Below, piece by piece: positions 26,618 to 35,942 of a DNA stretch of 52,235 bases (position 1 is its first letter; each line of letters begins with the position of its first letter). A program made the position numbers and the translations under genes. The stretch is from Nocardioides terrae (GTDB lineage: Bacteria; Actinomycetota; Actinomycetes; Propionibacteriales; Nocardioidaceae): assembly GCF_900112345.1 (NCBI RefSeq), contig NZ_FOLB01000015.1, positions 1-52,235 of the forward strand, given 5' to 3'. Under the pieces are notes generated by a model. It saw only the letters and a list, made by a program, of their open reading frames with translations. It searched no databases and was not told the origin of the DNA.

Positions 26618-28072
26618 ATGACCAGCACCGCCACCATCAGCCCGACCACCAGCCCCACTAGCGTCGCGACGGCCAGCAGCCCGACGAGTGCTCCGACGAC
26701 CGCCCGAGCCAGCCTCCCGCCGGCCGAGAACCGGCGGCGAACCATCGGGCTCGGTCTGCTGATCTCCGCACAGTTCGTCGTCATGCTCGACACCTCAATC
26801 GTGAACGTCGCCCTGCCCTCGATCCAGGCCGACATGTCGTTGAGTGCCACAGGGCTTAGCTGGATCGTGAACGCCTACGTGCTCACCTTCGGTGGCCTGC
26901 TGTTGCTCTTCGGCCGCGTCGCGGACCTGCTCGGCCGGCGCCGCATGTTCATCGCTGGATCGGCGGCGTTCACCCTCGGCACCCTGATGGCGGCGACTGC
27001 GGTCAACGAATGGATGCTCGTCGCCGGTCGCGTCATCCAAGGCGCCGGCGCCGCCGCTCTCAGCCCGGCTGCGATGTCGCTGCTCATGCTCAACTTCCCC
27101 GGCGAGCAGCGCGCTCGCGCCATGAGCCTGTGGGGCGCGTCCTCCGCCGTCGGAGGGGCCACCGGGGTGTTCGCTGGAGGACTGCTGACCGGCACGTTCG
27201 GCTGGTCTTCGGTGTTCCTCGTGACTGTGCCCGCCTCTGTCAGCGCGGTCGTCCTGGCTCGCCGCGTCCTTGATGACACCGCTCGGGGCGCCCGCCGCCG
27301 ATTCGATGCCGCCGGCGCGATCACCATCACGGGAACGGTCGTCGCGCTGGTCCACGGTGGGCTCGGTGCCGCCGACCACAGCCTGACCGCATCGAGCGTT
27401 CTCGTCGCGCTCGGCGCGGCCGCAGTCCTGCTGGTCGCCTTCATTGCGATCGAGCGCCACGCGACCGACCCATTGGTTCCGCTCGGCCTGTTCCGCTCCC
27501 CGGTGTTGACGACTGGCGTCGCCCTCGCCGTTCTCGGGGGCGCCGCGCGGGCCTCGACGTTCGTGCTGATCGCCCTGTACCTCCAGAAGGCACTCGCCCT
27601 GTCGCCGGAGCACGCCGGTCTCGCGATGGTGCCGACCTCCGTGATGGGATTCGTCGTCAACCTCACCGTGCTGCCGCGGGTGCTCCGGGCGATCGGCCCA
27701 CGGCGCAGCATGGTCGCCGGCCTCGGCATCCTCGCGGTCGGCCACCTGTGGATGGCATACGGACCCACCGGGCTCGGGTACCCGGTTGCGGTCCTGCCCG
27801 GACTGTTGCTCGTCGCGACCGGTGTCGCGCTCAGCTTCACGCCGACCACGATGGTCATCGCCTCCGCCGCCCCCGAAACCCTCACCGGTCTGGCGTCGGG
27901 TCTCGCCGGTTCCGCAACCCAGGTCGGTGCTGCCCTGGGCACCGCCACCTTCACGGCCATCGCGCTCTCGGCAGGCCACAATCTCACCGCAGGATTCACC
28001 GCTGCGTTTACCGCCGCCGCGGCGGTCGCCCTCGCGACCGCGGCCCTCGCCCTCACCATCGTGCGCCGCTGA
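26618..28072 (+). CDS. MFS transporter, DHA2 family
   Basis: A 484-residue, 14-helix drug:H+ antiporter. Motifs: 'VVMLDTSIVNVALPSIQADM', 'FGRVADLLGRRRMFIAG' and 'RVIQGAGAAALSPAAMSLLM'. The first ~45 residues are Ser/Thr/Pro-rich and cytoplasmic. I chose the ATG at 26618 (AGGTGAGAG upstream) rather than the GTG three codons before it. It is related to the exporter at 22803 but lacks its His runs. Its promoter carries copy G of the shared element. The substrate is unknown. Confidence 0.9.
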   Translation: MTSTATISPTTSPTSVATASSPTSAPTTARASLPPAENRRRTIGLGLLISAQFVVMLDTSIVNVALPSIQADMSLSATGLSWIVNAYVLTFGGLLLLFGRVADLLGRRRMFIAGSAAFTLGTLMAATAVNEWMLVAGRVIQGAGAAALSPAAMSLLMLNFPGEQRARAMSLWGASSAVGGATGVFAGGLLTGTFGWSSVFLVTVPASVSAVVLARRVLDDTARGARRRFDAAGAITITGTVVALVHGGLGAADHSLTASSVLVALGAAAVLLVAFIAIERHATDPLVPLGLFRSPVLTTGVALAVLGGAARASTFVLIALYLQKALALSPEHAGLAMVPTSVMGFVVNLTVLPRVLRAIGPRRSMVAGLGILAVGHLWMAYGPTGLGYPVAVLPGLLLVATGVALSFTPTTMVIASAAPETLTGLASGLAGSATQVGAALGTATFTAIALSAGHNLTAGFTAAFTAAAAVALATAALALTIVRR

Positions 28073-28161
28073 CAGGACTGGTCCCGAACCCAAGTGACGC
28101 CCACCGTTCCCCCACATCACCACCCCGGCCTCGGACAACTCTGAAGGAAGGAATCACCTCC

Positions 28162-28554
28162 GTGCCCCACCTCGAAGCCATCACCATCCATGCCCGCCGG
28201 CCCGTTGAGCTGGCCCGGTTCTGGTCCGCCGCGCTCGGACTGCCCGTCGACCCCGCCGACGCGACCGCCATTGCCGCCGGAACGCTCGCCGATCATGAGT
28301 CGGTCCTGCTCGGACTGCGCGACGGCCTCCACGTGTGGGTCAGCCCGGCTGGAGACCTGGCCGAGCCCGTGGGCCGGGTACACCTCGACGTGCGGCTCGA
28401 TGACGAGTTCGGGCCTCAAGATCTGATCGAACTGGGCGCCACCTTGGTCTGGAACGAGCCGCAGGGCCGGTGGTCGGTCTACACCGACCCCGAGGGGAAC
28501 CGGTTCTGCGCCGTCCCGGCAACCGGGAAGCCCTGCCCGGCGCAGCGTCTCTAG
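28162..28554 (+). CDS. Glyoxalase/VOC superfamily protein
   Basis: A 130-residue two-module VOC-fold protein of the glyoxalase_6 type. The opening 'ITIHARRPVELARFWSAALG' is the family hallmark, and 'VYTDPEGNRFCAVPA' gives the C-terminal metal/ligand strand. The central 'VGRVHLDVRLDD' contains the other likely ligand His. The start is a GTG at 28162 with AAGGAAGG upstream. It follows the MFS gene by 89 bp and may share its transcript. Likely a detoxification or antibiotic-binding protein; the substrate is unknown. Confidence 0.85.
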   Translation: MPHLEAITIHARRPVELARFWSAALGLPVDPADATAIAAGTLADHESVLLGLRDGLHVWVSPAGDLAEPVGRVHLDVRLDDEFGPQDLIELGATLVWNEPQGRWSVYTDPEGNRFCAVPATGKPCPAQRL

Positions 28555-28658
28555 TCGCACGGCCGGCCCCCTCACGTTCAATGAGGTAAAGAGCTACGGC
28601 TGGGCAAGCCCCACGTCGAGTCCAGTGGCAGCATGCCGACCATCGGAGGTGACACGTC

Positions 28659-29129
28659 ATGACCGCACACCAGCCTGTGCCCGACCCGGCCCGTTCGCGC
28701 TTGTCATCGACCTCGAGCCAGAGGGATTTGCGTACCCCGATGCTCGCTGGGGCCGCGGTCGGTGTGCTGCAGGCGTTGACGCCGTTCGCGTTCTGGTGGC
28801 TACCAGCAGCGACGGTGTACGGCATGGGCGTGGCGGTCATCGCCGCGATCTACATCGGGTTCAGCGTCGCTGACGGTCGGCCGAAGGTGATCGCGGTCGA
28901 ATCCGTCGTGGCGGGCGGGTTCCTCGTCGTCGCGGCAGCCGGAGTGACCGGCACGGCGTGGCTCCTCGTCGCGGGTCTTGTGGCCCACGGGTTGAAGGAC
29001 TACTGGCAGCACCGGACCCAGTTCGTTGCGAACACCCGCTGGTGGCCGCCGTTCTGCGCGGTCGTCGACGTGGTCGTTGCCGGCACTGTTGCGGTCGCGA
29101 TCCTGACCGGCATCGACGTCAGCAGCTGA
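28659..29129 (+). CDS. Hypothetical membrane protein, 156 residues
   Basis: ATG at 28659 with GGAGGTGACACGTC upstream. After a polar 27-residue N-terminus there are four hydrophobic stretches: about 28-46, 49-68, 80-105 and 130-150. A conserved-looking 'GLVAHGLKDYWQHRTQFVAN' loop with His, Lys and Asp lies between helices three and four, and 'NTRWWPPFCAVVDV' starts the last helix. I recognise no family with certainty. It is convergent with the SnoaL-like gene. Confidence 0.7.
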   Translation: MTAHQPVPDPARSRLSSTSSQRDLRTPMLAGAAVGVLQALTPFAFWWLPAATVYGMGVAVIAAIYIGFSVADGRPKVIAVESVVAGGFLVVAAAGVTGTAWLLVAGLVAHGLKDYWQHRTQFVANTRWWPPFCAVVDVVVAGTVAVAILTGIDVSS

Positions 29130-29192
29130 CAGCCCGGCCCGTCGCGCCGGCGGGACTGCCGTGGCCCCCACGCCGCGCAAAGCCGGAACCGG

Positions 29193-29651
29193 TCAGATGT
29201 CCCCGTTGAGTTGGGCATGCAGCCCGACGAGGTCGCCGAGTACCCAGGCGCTGGTGAGTTGACCGCGGCCGATCGTGAAGAAGGCTCCGCCTGCATAGGC
29301 GAACCGGCGCCCTGAAGCTGGCACACCAGCCAACGTCCCGTCGTGTGTGCCGGTGTACAGCAGGCGGGCGGCAGCCCGCTCCTGGCCCTCCTCGACGACC
29401 GGGTCCACGAGAAGCGCGACGACTTCGTTGTGGAAGTCGCTAGACCCGGCGCGAATGAGGTCGCGGTAGCGGCGCCATTCGTCACGCCCTCGGGTCTGGG
29501 TGCCCAGTGAGCCCCGGAACGCGAAGTCGGGCGCTAGGACGCTGTCCACGGCGCGGTCGTCCCACCTGTTCCACAAGTCGGTGTAGAAGGCCGTCACCAG
29601 CATTGCGGCCGTGCCGAAGACGGGACTCGAAGGGGATGTATGGTCGTTCAT
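29193..29651 (-). CDS. SnoaL/NTF2-like protein
   Basis: A 152-residue cone-shaped NTF2-fold protein. 'FYTDLWNRWDDRAVDSVLAP' followed by 'DFAFRGSLGTQTRGRDEWRR' is the SnoaL-like pattern, and 'VPASGRRFAYAGGAFFTIG' forms the later strands. Members are small-molecule cyclases, isomerases or hydrolases, or simple binding proteins. ATG at 29651. Monocistronic by position. No catalytic residue decides a reaction. Confidence 0.8.
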   Translation of the reverse strand: MNDHTSPSSPVFGTAAMLVTAFYTDLWNRWDDRAVDSVLAPDFAFRGSLGTQTRGRDEWRRYRDLIRAGSSDFHNEVVALLVDPVVEEGQERAAARLLYTGTHDGTLAGVPASGRRFAYAGGAFFTIGRGQLTSAWVLGDLVGLHAQLNGDI

Positions 29652-29839
29652 CGCTTGCCTCGCTGACCTGTATGCCGCTGCCCGCCGATCGGGCCGGTCT
29701 CAATGTGGTGAGACACACTCCGCTCAGCGGTGGGCATGCTGAGTGTTTGGTGTGGTTGTGCTGATGGAGGTGCGCGGCCGAGCGCTAAGGGCAGAAAGGC
29801 TGTCTCGGGTTCCCGGCACAGTTCAGCGGTACAACGGAG

Positions 29840-29875
29840 CCGCTGGCTGGCGGTCAACCGACCGCCAGCCAGCGG
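29840..29875 (-). terminator. Strong hairpin terminator after the BNR-repeat gene
   Basis: Perfect 15-bp stem CCGCTGGCTGGCGGT / ACCGCCAGCCAGCGG with a 6-base loop, 59-94 bp after the stop at 29934. No T-run follows on either strand, as expected for high-GC actinobacteria. The remainder of 29652-29933 shows no gene. Confidence 0.75.
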
Positions 29876-29933
29876 TGCTCCTGTAAGGAAGGGAGCGGGA
29901 AGTCCGGCGCCCAGCGGCCGAACCTCGGACCTT

Positions 29934-31382
29934 CTACTGCTCGTAGGCGAGCACGACCTGCGGTAGCGGGTGGGTCACGCCGTCCAGTGTCCACGTGTCG
30001 ATCGTGGTGGCGGTGTAGATCACAGCCGCCTTGCCGCTGGCGGGGTCCTCAGCGACCTCGAACAAGTCAAGCAGCTCGCGGTCGCTGGTGCACTCCTCCC
30101 CGCTGAGGCAGACCTTGCCGACGTGGTTCGGGGCGTTGCTGACGAGCCCGTTCGACCAGACGCCGCCCTTGAGTTGCGCGTCGTAGACGTTCCAGACGGC
30201 GTTGGCGTCGTCGATCGAGGCGGCGGTCGAGCCGTAGTAGACAACGTCGACCTTGCCGTTCCGTGCGGCGACGGATGGCATCACGGACGTGTTCAGCTGA
30301 GCGGCCGACACCTTCAGTGGCGTGCTCCACTTGTCGCCCTTGTCGGACGAGGAGCTGGCCCAGATTCCATGCTGGTCGCTCCAGGCTGTCCACAGCACCC
30401 CGGTCGCGGGATCGACGGCGAGCGTGGGCCAGAAGTTCGACAGATTGGTAAACCGGGGCGCGTGGTACACGAGTTGGGCCGTCCACGACTTCCCGCCGTC
30501 GGTCGAGCGGGAGACGTAGACATTGTTGTAGTCGTCCTCGCTCGTCCCCTTCTGGACGCTGGCCTCCCCGGCCATGAAGACCTGGTAGACGTCGCCGCTC
30601 TGCGGGTCGGCCACGATCGGCCCCAGCCGGTTGTCCGCCATTGCGTCGCCGGTCGCCTGGCCCTGACCCAGGATCGGACTGGCCACCTTCCTCCACGTCC
30701 GACCGTCATCGGTCGAGCGCCAAACCCGGATCGACTGGCTCTCTGCGGCGTCATGGTAGGACAGCCAGGCGCTCGTCCCGTTCGTCGTGATCCACGGGCG
30801 GTCAGCACCGGCCACGTCGATCGGGATGACCGTGCACTCGGATGGCCCCGATGCCCCCGCCGGGCAGCGCGTCACGGAGATGCCGAACTGCGCCGAATCG
30901 AGCGGCGCGTGACCGCCGAGCACGCCACGGTTGACGGTGGTGTCGAGGTCGGCCAGCAAGACCGTCCCTGCCGTTGTCACCTCCACGTCCCCGTCGCCGT
31001 CGCCGACGGTGGTCCGGCCGGCTCCGTTGCTCGGCAGGAACGTGTCCATTGCACCGAAGTACGCCGGCGGCTTCTCTCCGAAGTGACCCTTCCAGAGGTT
31101 CACCTGGACCGACATCTGGCCGAGTCCGTCGACCACCATCACGTTTTCTGGTCCGCCGAAGGCGATCGCCGGCTCGCTGTTGCCCGACTGCCCTGCATGT
31201 GGCCCGGTTGTCGCGCCCGGTAGCAGGGGGAACGCCGCTGGGGAGGTCGGCGAGAGCAACGTCGTGTTCGTGAAAGTGGGTGCGATGGGTCCGGCGGTTG
31301 GTGCGACCTGGGCTCTGGCCCCGGTCGGCAGTGCTGCGAGCGCGGACATCGCCAGTCCGGCTACCAAGTGATGGATGTTCAA
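29934..31382 (-). CDS. Secreted sialidase-like (BNR/Asp-box) protein
   Basis: A 482-residue exported protein. A signal peptide is visible ('LVAGLAMSALAALPTGARAQ'), with probable cleavage after ARA near residue 24. The mature part is a beta-propeller with Asp boxes 'RSTDDGRTW' and 'RSTDGGKSW' and weaker repeats ('SSSDKGDKW'). Four Cys in two close pairs suggest disulfides. The catalytic Arg triad and Tyr of true sialidases are not evident, so it may only bind glycans or be a structural propeller. The start is TTG at 31382 with AAAGGAAAG upstream; the next ATG would cut the signal peptide. Confidence 0.8.
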   Translation of the reverse strand: MNIHHLVAGLAMSALAALPTGARAQVAPTAGPIAPTFTNTTLLSPTSPAAFPLLPGATTGPHAGQSGNSEPAIAFGGPENVMVVDGLGQMSVQVNLWKGHFGEKPPAYFGAMDTFLPSNGAGRTTVGDGDGDVEVTTAGTVLLADLDTTVNRGVLGGHAPLDSAQFGISVTRCPAGASGPSECTVIPIDVAGADRPWITTNGTSAWLSYHDAAESQSIRVWRSTDDGRTWRKVASPILGQGQATGDAMADNRLGPIVADPQSGDVYQVFMAGEASVQKGTSEDDYNNVYVSRSTDGGKSWTAQLVYHAPRFTNLSNFWPTLAVDPATGVLWTAWSDQHGIWASSSSDKGDKWSTPLKVSAAQLNTSVMPSVAARNGKVDVVYYGSTAASIDDANAVWNVYDAQLKGGVWSNGLVSNAPNHVGKVCLSGEECTSDRELLDLFEVAEDPASGKAAVIYTATTIDTWTLDGVTHPLPQVVLAYEQ

Positions 31383-31710
31383 TTCGGCTTTCCTTTCGAG
31401 CGCTCGTCGGTGCGGGGACGCTCTGCCTCGCGCACGACGGCGTTGGAATTGAGATGTGGGCTACGAAGCACAACGGGCAAGGGAACTGGGCATCTGGTCA
31501 TCGCCAGCACCGCCCGAGGTACCGGTGGTAATCGTCGCGACGTTCGCGAGTGCGCAACAGCGGCAAGATGCGGCCCAGAACTTGAAGCAGTTGTGTCCAA
31601 TCGCCGACGAGCCGGGAGCGGATGTTGCAGGCACGTTGTGCTACGTGCGAGCCACACGCCCGAAGTTGAGAGCGGGTCGAAGGGGCATGCGACGGCCGAC
31701 CACAATGGGA
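31383..31710. other. Intergenic stretch without a gene
   Basis: Short open frames occur here on both strands, but none has good start context or a recognisable sequence. The region should contain the promoter of the BNR-repeat gene on the minus strand; I cannot point to it. Confidence 0.5.
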
Positions 31711-31764
31711 CCCGGCCAAATCACCGGCGCGATCACTCCTTGCCGGATCCGACGATGGCACTCC
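31711..31764 (+). promoter_or_regulatory. Bipartite promoter element, copy H
   Basis: Plus strand: motif I (31711-31731) CCCGGCCAAA, TCA, CCGGCGCG; 20 bp; motif II ACGATGGCACTCC (31752-31764). It ends 63 bp before the small gene's ATG. The two CCGG blocks keep the same 12-bp spacing as in the other copies although the middle differs. Confidence 0.6.
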
Positions 31765-31794
31765 ACTGCACTTGCGCTGCTCTAGGAGGCTGCC

Positions 31795-31938
31795 ATGCAC
31801 ACAACGCTTCACGCCGCCATCGCTCGACACGAGCTCCGGCGGCGCGATCACCCAGCCGATGACCGGCGAAGCCGCCGACGGCTCGGCTTGACGATTGGTC
31901 CGGCCGCTTGCGTGCTGGCCGTCGGTGGTCATGAATGA
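31795..31938 (+). CDS. Small basic protein, 47 residues (copy H of a three-member family)
   Basis: ATG at 31795 with CTAGGAGGCTGCC upstream. The core 'AAIARHELRRRDHPADDRRS' matches the central helix of the small proteins at 7977 and 8959 (ARHE-RR-ADD-RR). The C-terminus differs and is more hydrophobic ('GPAACVLAVGG'). Unlike the other two copies no gene follows in the same direction; the next gene (32063) is convergent. It is thus a stand-alone gene, which argues that the small protein matters in itself. Confidence 0.65.
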   Translation: MHTTLHAAIARHELRRRDHPADDRRSRRRLGLTIGPAACVLAVGGHE

Positions 31939-32062
31939 ACGAGGCTCAGCGCGGTGGAACGTGTTATCCCTCGTCCCGCTCGCCACTGCGCGGCGGTGCG
32001 CCTTGAGCCCGGCGCCGCACGGCGCACGGCCGAGCCGGCGGCTGAGTCCGAAACTTGTGGAA

Positions 32063-33184
32063 TCAGAGCAACGAATTGGCGGTAGACCCTTCGGTGCTGA
32101 TCAACACGACGACAGACTCCGCCTCCACCCCAAGCAATTCCCGCCGATCACAAGACGCGAGGGCTTGGCGAACACCAGCGAGAGTCGAGGCACCACAGGG
32201 GCCGACGTCCTGCCCCAGATCGGCGAGGTCAGCGACGGCTCGGCGACACGCCTCGTCGGACACGCTGACTGCCGAGTCGATCCCGGCGGCCAGTGTCGGC
32301 CAGGCCAGCGTGGACGGCGTCCCGCAGTTCATGCCTGCCATGACGGTGAAGTCGGTCTTGACGGTCGTGAGTTCACCGGCCAGGAGCGACTCTGCCAGGC
32401 AAGCAGCAACGTCGGGCTCGACGCTCAAGAGCGAGGGCGTGGCGTCCCCAGAGCGGTAATGATCGACCATCGCATGTGCGAAGGCCCCGACGCCTACCGG
32501 ACAGGCGACCAGAGCAGGAGCCGGAAGACCCCGCTCGGAGAGCGTCTCATCCACCTCTTGGAACAGCGTGGTGTAGCCATCGACGATCCAACGCGGAACG
32601 TCGACGTAGCCCTCCCACGACGTGTCCTGGACGAGAACGTCGACATCGCTCTCCTCGGTGGAACGTGCCGCGAACAGCACTGCGTCGTCGTAGTCCGCAG
32701 ACAGCAGAATCAGCTCGGCGCCCTCCCCACGAATGGCCTCGATAGCCGCGTGGCCGACACCGCTGGGCACGTAGACCCGCGCGGCCAGACCCAACATCGC
32801 CGCGACCCGCGCGACCGCCCTCCCGTGATTGCCGTCGGTCGCCGTCACCAGCACGGGGCGCCTCTCGGGTGCGACCTCGGTTCCGATGTGATCCTTCAGC
32901 GCGCCGACGCTGATCGTTTCGACGTCCAGCTCGAAGGACTCGGCGAGCGCGCGGCACGTCGCCCAAGAAGCACCGAGGATCTTGAAGGCCGGAAGCCCCA
33001 AGCGGTGCGACTCGTCCTTCAACAGGACGTGCCCCACACCGAGCTCGGCGGCCAGTGAGGGCAACGACGTCAACGGCGTCGACCGGTAGCCGGGCAATGC
33101 CTGGTGGAACTTGCGTGCAGATCGCGGCGGTGGGGTCCGCCACTCACGCGCCGAAGGATTCACATACCAGCGAGGCGACGACAT
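32063..33184 (-). CDS. Diaminopropionate ammonia-lyase family PLP enzyme
   Basis: A 373-residue fold-type II PLP enzyme. The PLP lysine is probably Lys68 in 'RLGLPAFKILGASWATCRAL', the pattern of diaminopropionate ammonia-lyases, and 'LVTATDGNHGRAVA' is the substrate/phosphate-binding loop. 'DVGPCGASTLAGVRQAL' and 'VVLISTEGST' form the C-terminal cofactor pocket. The family cleaves 2,3-diaminopropionate (or D/L-Ser-like substrates) to pyruvate and ammonia. ATG at 33184; longer open frame upstream would run across the divergent promoter. It is divergent from a LysR gene, its likely regulator. Confidence 0.85.
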   Translation of the reverse strand: MSSPRWYVNPSAREWRTPPPRSARKFHQALPGYRSTPLTSLPSLAAELGVGHVLLKDESHRLGLPAFKILGASWATCRALAESFELDVETISVGALKDHIGTEVAPERRPVLVTATDGNHGRAVARVAAMLGLAARVYVPSGVGHAAIEAIRGEGAELILLSADYDDAVLFAARSTEESDVDVLVQDTSWEGYVDVPRWIVDGYTTLFQEVDETLSERGLPAPALVACPVGVGAFAHAMVDHYRSGDATPSLLSVEPDVAACLAESLLAGELTTVKTDFTVMAGMNCGTPSTLAWPTLAAGIDSAVSVSDEACRRAVADLADLGQDVGPCGASTLAGVRQALASCDRRELLGVEAESVVVLISTEGSTANSLL

Positions 33185-33322
33185 GGCCTCATGATGCTCG
33201 ATCCAACCTTGAAGAGAAAGCGACACTTCCGTGACACTTCTATCCACAACTGCTTCACTATTGGCGAGCGGAGACTCAGACCGTGGAGCCGCGCTGTGGT
33301 CCGCTGTGAGACGAGGAGACCG
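33185..33322. promoter_or_regulatory. Divergent promoter region, ammonia-lyase / LysR
   Basis: 138 bp between the two divergent starts, the usual place for LysR binding (T-N11-A sites). I cannot single out one site with confidence. Confidence 0.45.
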
Positions 33323-34237
33323 ATGATCAACATCACGAGACTCAAGGTGCTCCGCGAACTGCACCGTCGAGGCACGCTTTCGGCCGTCGCCGAACACCTG
33401 TGTTACAGCACATCGGCCGTCTCGCAGCAGATCCGCCAACTCGAGCGCGAAGTGGGGGTCTCCCTGGTCGAACCAGTCGGGCGCCGGCTGCACCTCACGC
33501 CGCAGGGCATCATCCTCGTCGAGCATGCGGCCCGAATACTCGACCTCGTGGAGCAGGCTGAGGCCGACATCTCAAGGTCTTTCGAAGAGCCACGTGGGGT
33601 GCTACGACTCGCCGCGTTCCAATCGGCCGCGATGACGCTAGTTCCCCGAGCCGTTGCGATCCTCCGCGAGCTACATCCGGAGCTGACGGTGGAGTTCCGA
33701 CAAGGTGAACCGGAACAGACACTCCCGGCGCTCCAGGCGGCCGACCTCGACCTCGTGATCGCCGAGGCCTACCCGGGGCTTCCCGTTCCCGCCACCCCCG
33801 GCATCGCCTTCGACCACCTACTCGACGATCCGCTATGGCTGGCGATGGACGAGGCGACGTTCGCGTCGGTCGACCCCGGACGCAACGTCATCGCCCAGCT
33901 GGCCTCGGCCGGATGGGCCGTGGAGGCTGCGGACTCCGTGCCCCGTACGTGGGTCGTCAACCAGTGCCGCCAGCACGGGTTCGAGCCACGGATCGTGTGC
34001 TCGTCAGAGGACCTGGCGGTGCAGTTGCGTTTCGTTGAGGCCGGCCTGGCGGTCGCAGTCCTGCCGCGCCTCGCACTCGATCTGGCGACCTCGAGTCTCC
34101 GGACGCTGCCAGCCTCGTCGGAGATGGAGAGCCGCCAGGTTCTCCTGGCCTACCGCGAAGCCGCGCGCAACCGCACCGCCGTCGTGGCGATGAGGTCGGC
34201 GCTCGAGCAGGCGGCCGCTACGTTCGCATCGGGCTGA
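33323..34237 (+). CDS. LysR family transcriptional regulator
   Basis: A 304-residue regulator. The N-terminal helix-turn-helix is 'LKVLRELHRRGTLSAVAEHL' with recognition helix 'STSAVSQQIRQLEREVG' (about residues 5-45), then 'LVEPVGRRLHLTPQG'. The effector domain follows (about 90-295; 'GVLRLAAFQSAAMTLVPRAV'). ATG at 33323 with GAGGAGACCG. It probably controls the divergent ammonia-lyase gene and itself in response to an amino acid or breakdown product. Confidence 0.92.
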   Translation: MINITRLKVLRELHRRGTLSAVAEHLCYSTSAVSQQIRQLEREVGVSLVEPVGRRLHLTPQGIILVEHAARILDLVEQAEADISRSFEEPRGVLRLAAFQSAAMTLVPRAVAILRELHPELTVEFRQGEPEQTLPALQAADLDLVIAEAYPGLPVPATPGIAFDHLLDDPLWLAMDEATFASVDPGRNVIAQLASAGWAVEAADSVPRTWVVNQCRQHGFEPRIVCSSEDLAVQLRFVEAGLAVAVLPRLALDLATSSLRTLPASSEMESRQVLLAYREAARNRTAVVAMRSALEQAAATFASG

Positions 34238-34420
34238 TCCACTCCGGACACGGCCGCTGGTCGCCACCAGCACGGCAACGTGCCGAGGCGGGCCGTCGGC
34301 ACGCTTCTCCTTCACGGTTCCAGCCGATTTCCCTCGCTTTTCGCGGTACACCTCGTCGCCCGAGACTCGTGGCGGCCACGGGCGTCCCCGTGGCGAAGAC
34401 GACGAAGGAGATCACGATCC

Positions 34421-35092
34421 ATGCCCACGCTGGCGAACCGAGACGGCGTCCACGTCCTGCACCTCGGCGACGATGAGAACCGCCTCTCTCCAGACTGGAT
34501 CCGGTCCGTCGACGCTGCGCTCGACGAGGTCGTCGAATCGCCCGCTCCATTGGTGACGATCGGAGGAGACAAGTTCTACTCCACCGGCCTGGACTTCGAG
34601 CTGGTGCAGGGGAACCCGGACGAGCACCCCGCGCACACCAGACGCATCGAGGCGCTGCTGGCGCGTGTGCTCACGCTTCCGGTGCCGACCGTGGCGGCCG
34701 TTTCCGGACACGCCTTCGGCGCGGGCGCCATGCTGGCCGCCTCGCACGACTGGCGGGTGATGCGAGCAGACCGCGGCTACTTCTGCCTCCCGGAGGTCGA
34801 CCTCGGCGTCGCGTTCTCGGCGGGTATGGTTGCCCTGCTCCAGGCCAAGCTGACGCCGCGTACCGCCGTCGCCGTGATGACCACCGGGCAGCGCTTCACG
34901 GGAACGGCGGCCCTCGCCGCGGGAATCGTCGACGACATCGCACCGGCGGCGGACCTGCTCGGAACAGCGGTGGCTCGGGTGAGGTCGCTCGTAGGCAAGG
35001 ACCCCGAGGCCCTGGGCACGATCAAGGCGACGATGTACGCCGCAGTCGTGGAGCGGCTCGCCGCCGAGACGACTTTCGACCGAGCGGGCTAG
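34421..35092 (+). CDS. Enoyl-CoA hydratase/isomerase family protein
   Basis: A 223-residue crotonase-fold protein, shorter than the usual 255-260. The oxyanion loops are 'IGGDKFYSTGLDFELV' and 'VAAVSGHAFGAGAMLAASHD'. The short form and 'SPDWIRSVDAALDEV' resemble Delta3,Delta2-enoyl-CoA isomerases. The classic hydratase Glu pair is not obvious; 'CLPEVDLGVAFSAGM' carries one Glu. ATG at 34421 with AAGGAGATCACG. It follows LysR by 183 bp and is convergent with the ABC operon. Confidence 0.8.
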   Translation: MPTLANRDGVHVLHLGDDENRLSPDWIRSVDAALDEVVESPAPLVTIGGDKFYSTGLDFELVQGNPDEHPAHTRRIEALLARVLTLPVPTVAAVSGHAFGAGAMLAASHDWRVMRADRGYFCLPEVDLGVAFSAGMVALLQAKLTPRTAVAVMTTGQRFTGTAALAAGIVDDIAPAADLLGTAVARVRSLVGKDPEALGTIKATMYAAVVERLAAETTFDRAG

Positions 35093-35135
35093 GGCGAGCG
35101 ACGTCGACCGGCTCGGCGCCCTCGTCCGCGCCGGG

Positions 35136-35942
35136 TCAGCTCCCCGCGGACGGGCTGTGGGCGCCGAGGGCCGGCGTTGCGTCGAGGAGCTCCCGCGTGT
35201 ACTGATGGCTCGGATCCTGGACCACCCGCAGGGAGGGCCCCTCTTCGACGATCCGCCCCTGGTGCATGACGATCAGCCGGTCGCAGAATGCCGCCGCGGT
35301 CGGCAGGTCGTGGGTGATCATCAATACGGCGTTGCCGCGACGGCGTGAGGCGTCGAGCATGTGAAGCACGCCGGCGCGGACCGAGACGTCGAGCATCGAC
35401 ACAGGTTCGTCCGCGATCACCACGTCGGGGTTGACGATCAGCGCGGCCGCGACGCACACACGCTGCCGCTGACCGCCGGACAGCTCGTGCGGGCGGCGCC
35501 CCTCGAAGTCCTCTGCGGGCGACAAGCCGACCTGCTCGAGCGCCTCGCGAACCCGGCTGCGTCGCTCCTGTTTGGACCGGCCCATCTTGTGAACGATGAG
35601 CGGCTCCTCGACGAGGCGAAGAACACTCAGGTGGGGGTCCAGAGCCTCGAACGGGTCCTGCATCACGAGCTGGAGAGCGCGGCGGGCGTGCCGTGCCCGT
35701 TTGCCTCGGAGCGCGGTGAGGTCGGTGTCGCCGAGTGAGATCTCACCGGATGTCACCGACGCGAGGCCCATGATCGCGTTGGCGATCGAGGACTTCCCCG
35801 AGCCCGACTCGCCGACGATGCCGACGAACTCTCCCCGGTCGAGCCGCAGGTTCACGCCGTCGACGGCGCGAGTCTTGGCCCCGCCCCGCCGCGCGGGGTA
35901 GTCGATCACCAAGTCCCTGATGTTGAGTCCCAGTGGCCTCAT
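35136..35942 (-). CDS. Dipeptide/oligopeptide ABC transporter ATP-binding protein (DppF/OppF type)
   Basis: A 268-residue ATPase. Walker A 'GIVGESGSGKSSIANAIMG', Q-loop 'LQLVMQDPFEALDPHLSV', signature 'LSGGQRQRVCVAAAL', Walker B 'DVVIADEPVSMLDVSVR' and H-loop 'LMITHDLPTAAAF'. 'MQDPFEALDP' and 'PSHQYTRELLDATP' identify the peptide/nickel importer group. ATG at 35942 overlaps the stop of the other ATPase gene. It is the last gene of the operon that begins at 40476. Confidence 0.93.
   Translation of the reverse strand: MRPLGLNIRDLVIDYPARRGGAKTRAVDGVNLRLDRGEFVGIVGESGSGKSSIANAIMGLASVTSGEISLGDTDLTALRGKRARHARRALQLVMQDPFEALDPHLSVLRLVEEPLIVHKMGRSKQERRSRVREALEQVGLSPAEDFEGRRPHELSGGQRQRVCVAAALIVNPDVVIADEPVSMLDVSVRAGVLHMLDASRRRGNAVLMITHDLPTAAAFCDRLIVMHQGRIVEEGPSLRVVQDPSHQYTRELLDATPALGAHSPSAGS

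Noticed and set aside
26795..28138. Open frames antisense to the DHA2 exporter
   Set aside because: Low-complexity translations with no motif, fully opposite a certain gene.
31456..31785. Plus-strand open frame of 109 codons upstream of the third small gene
   Set aside because: GTG start without ribosome site, no recognisable sequence, and it runs through the promoter element.
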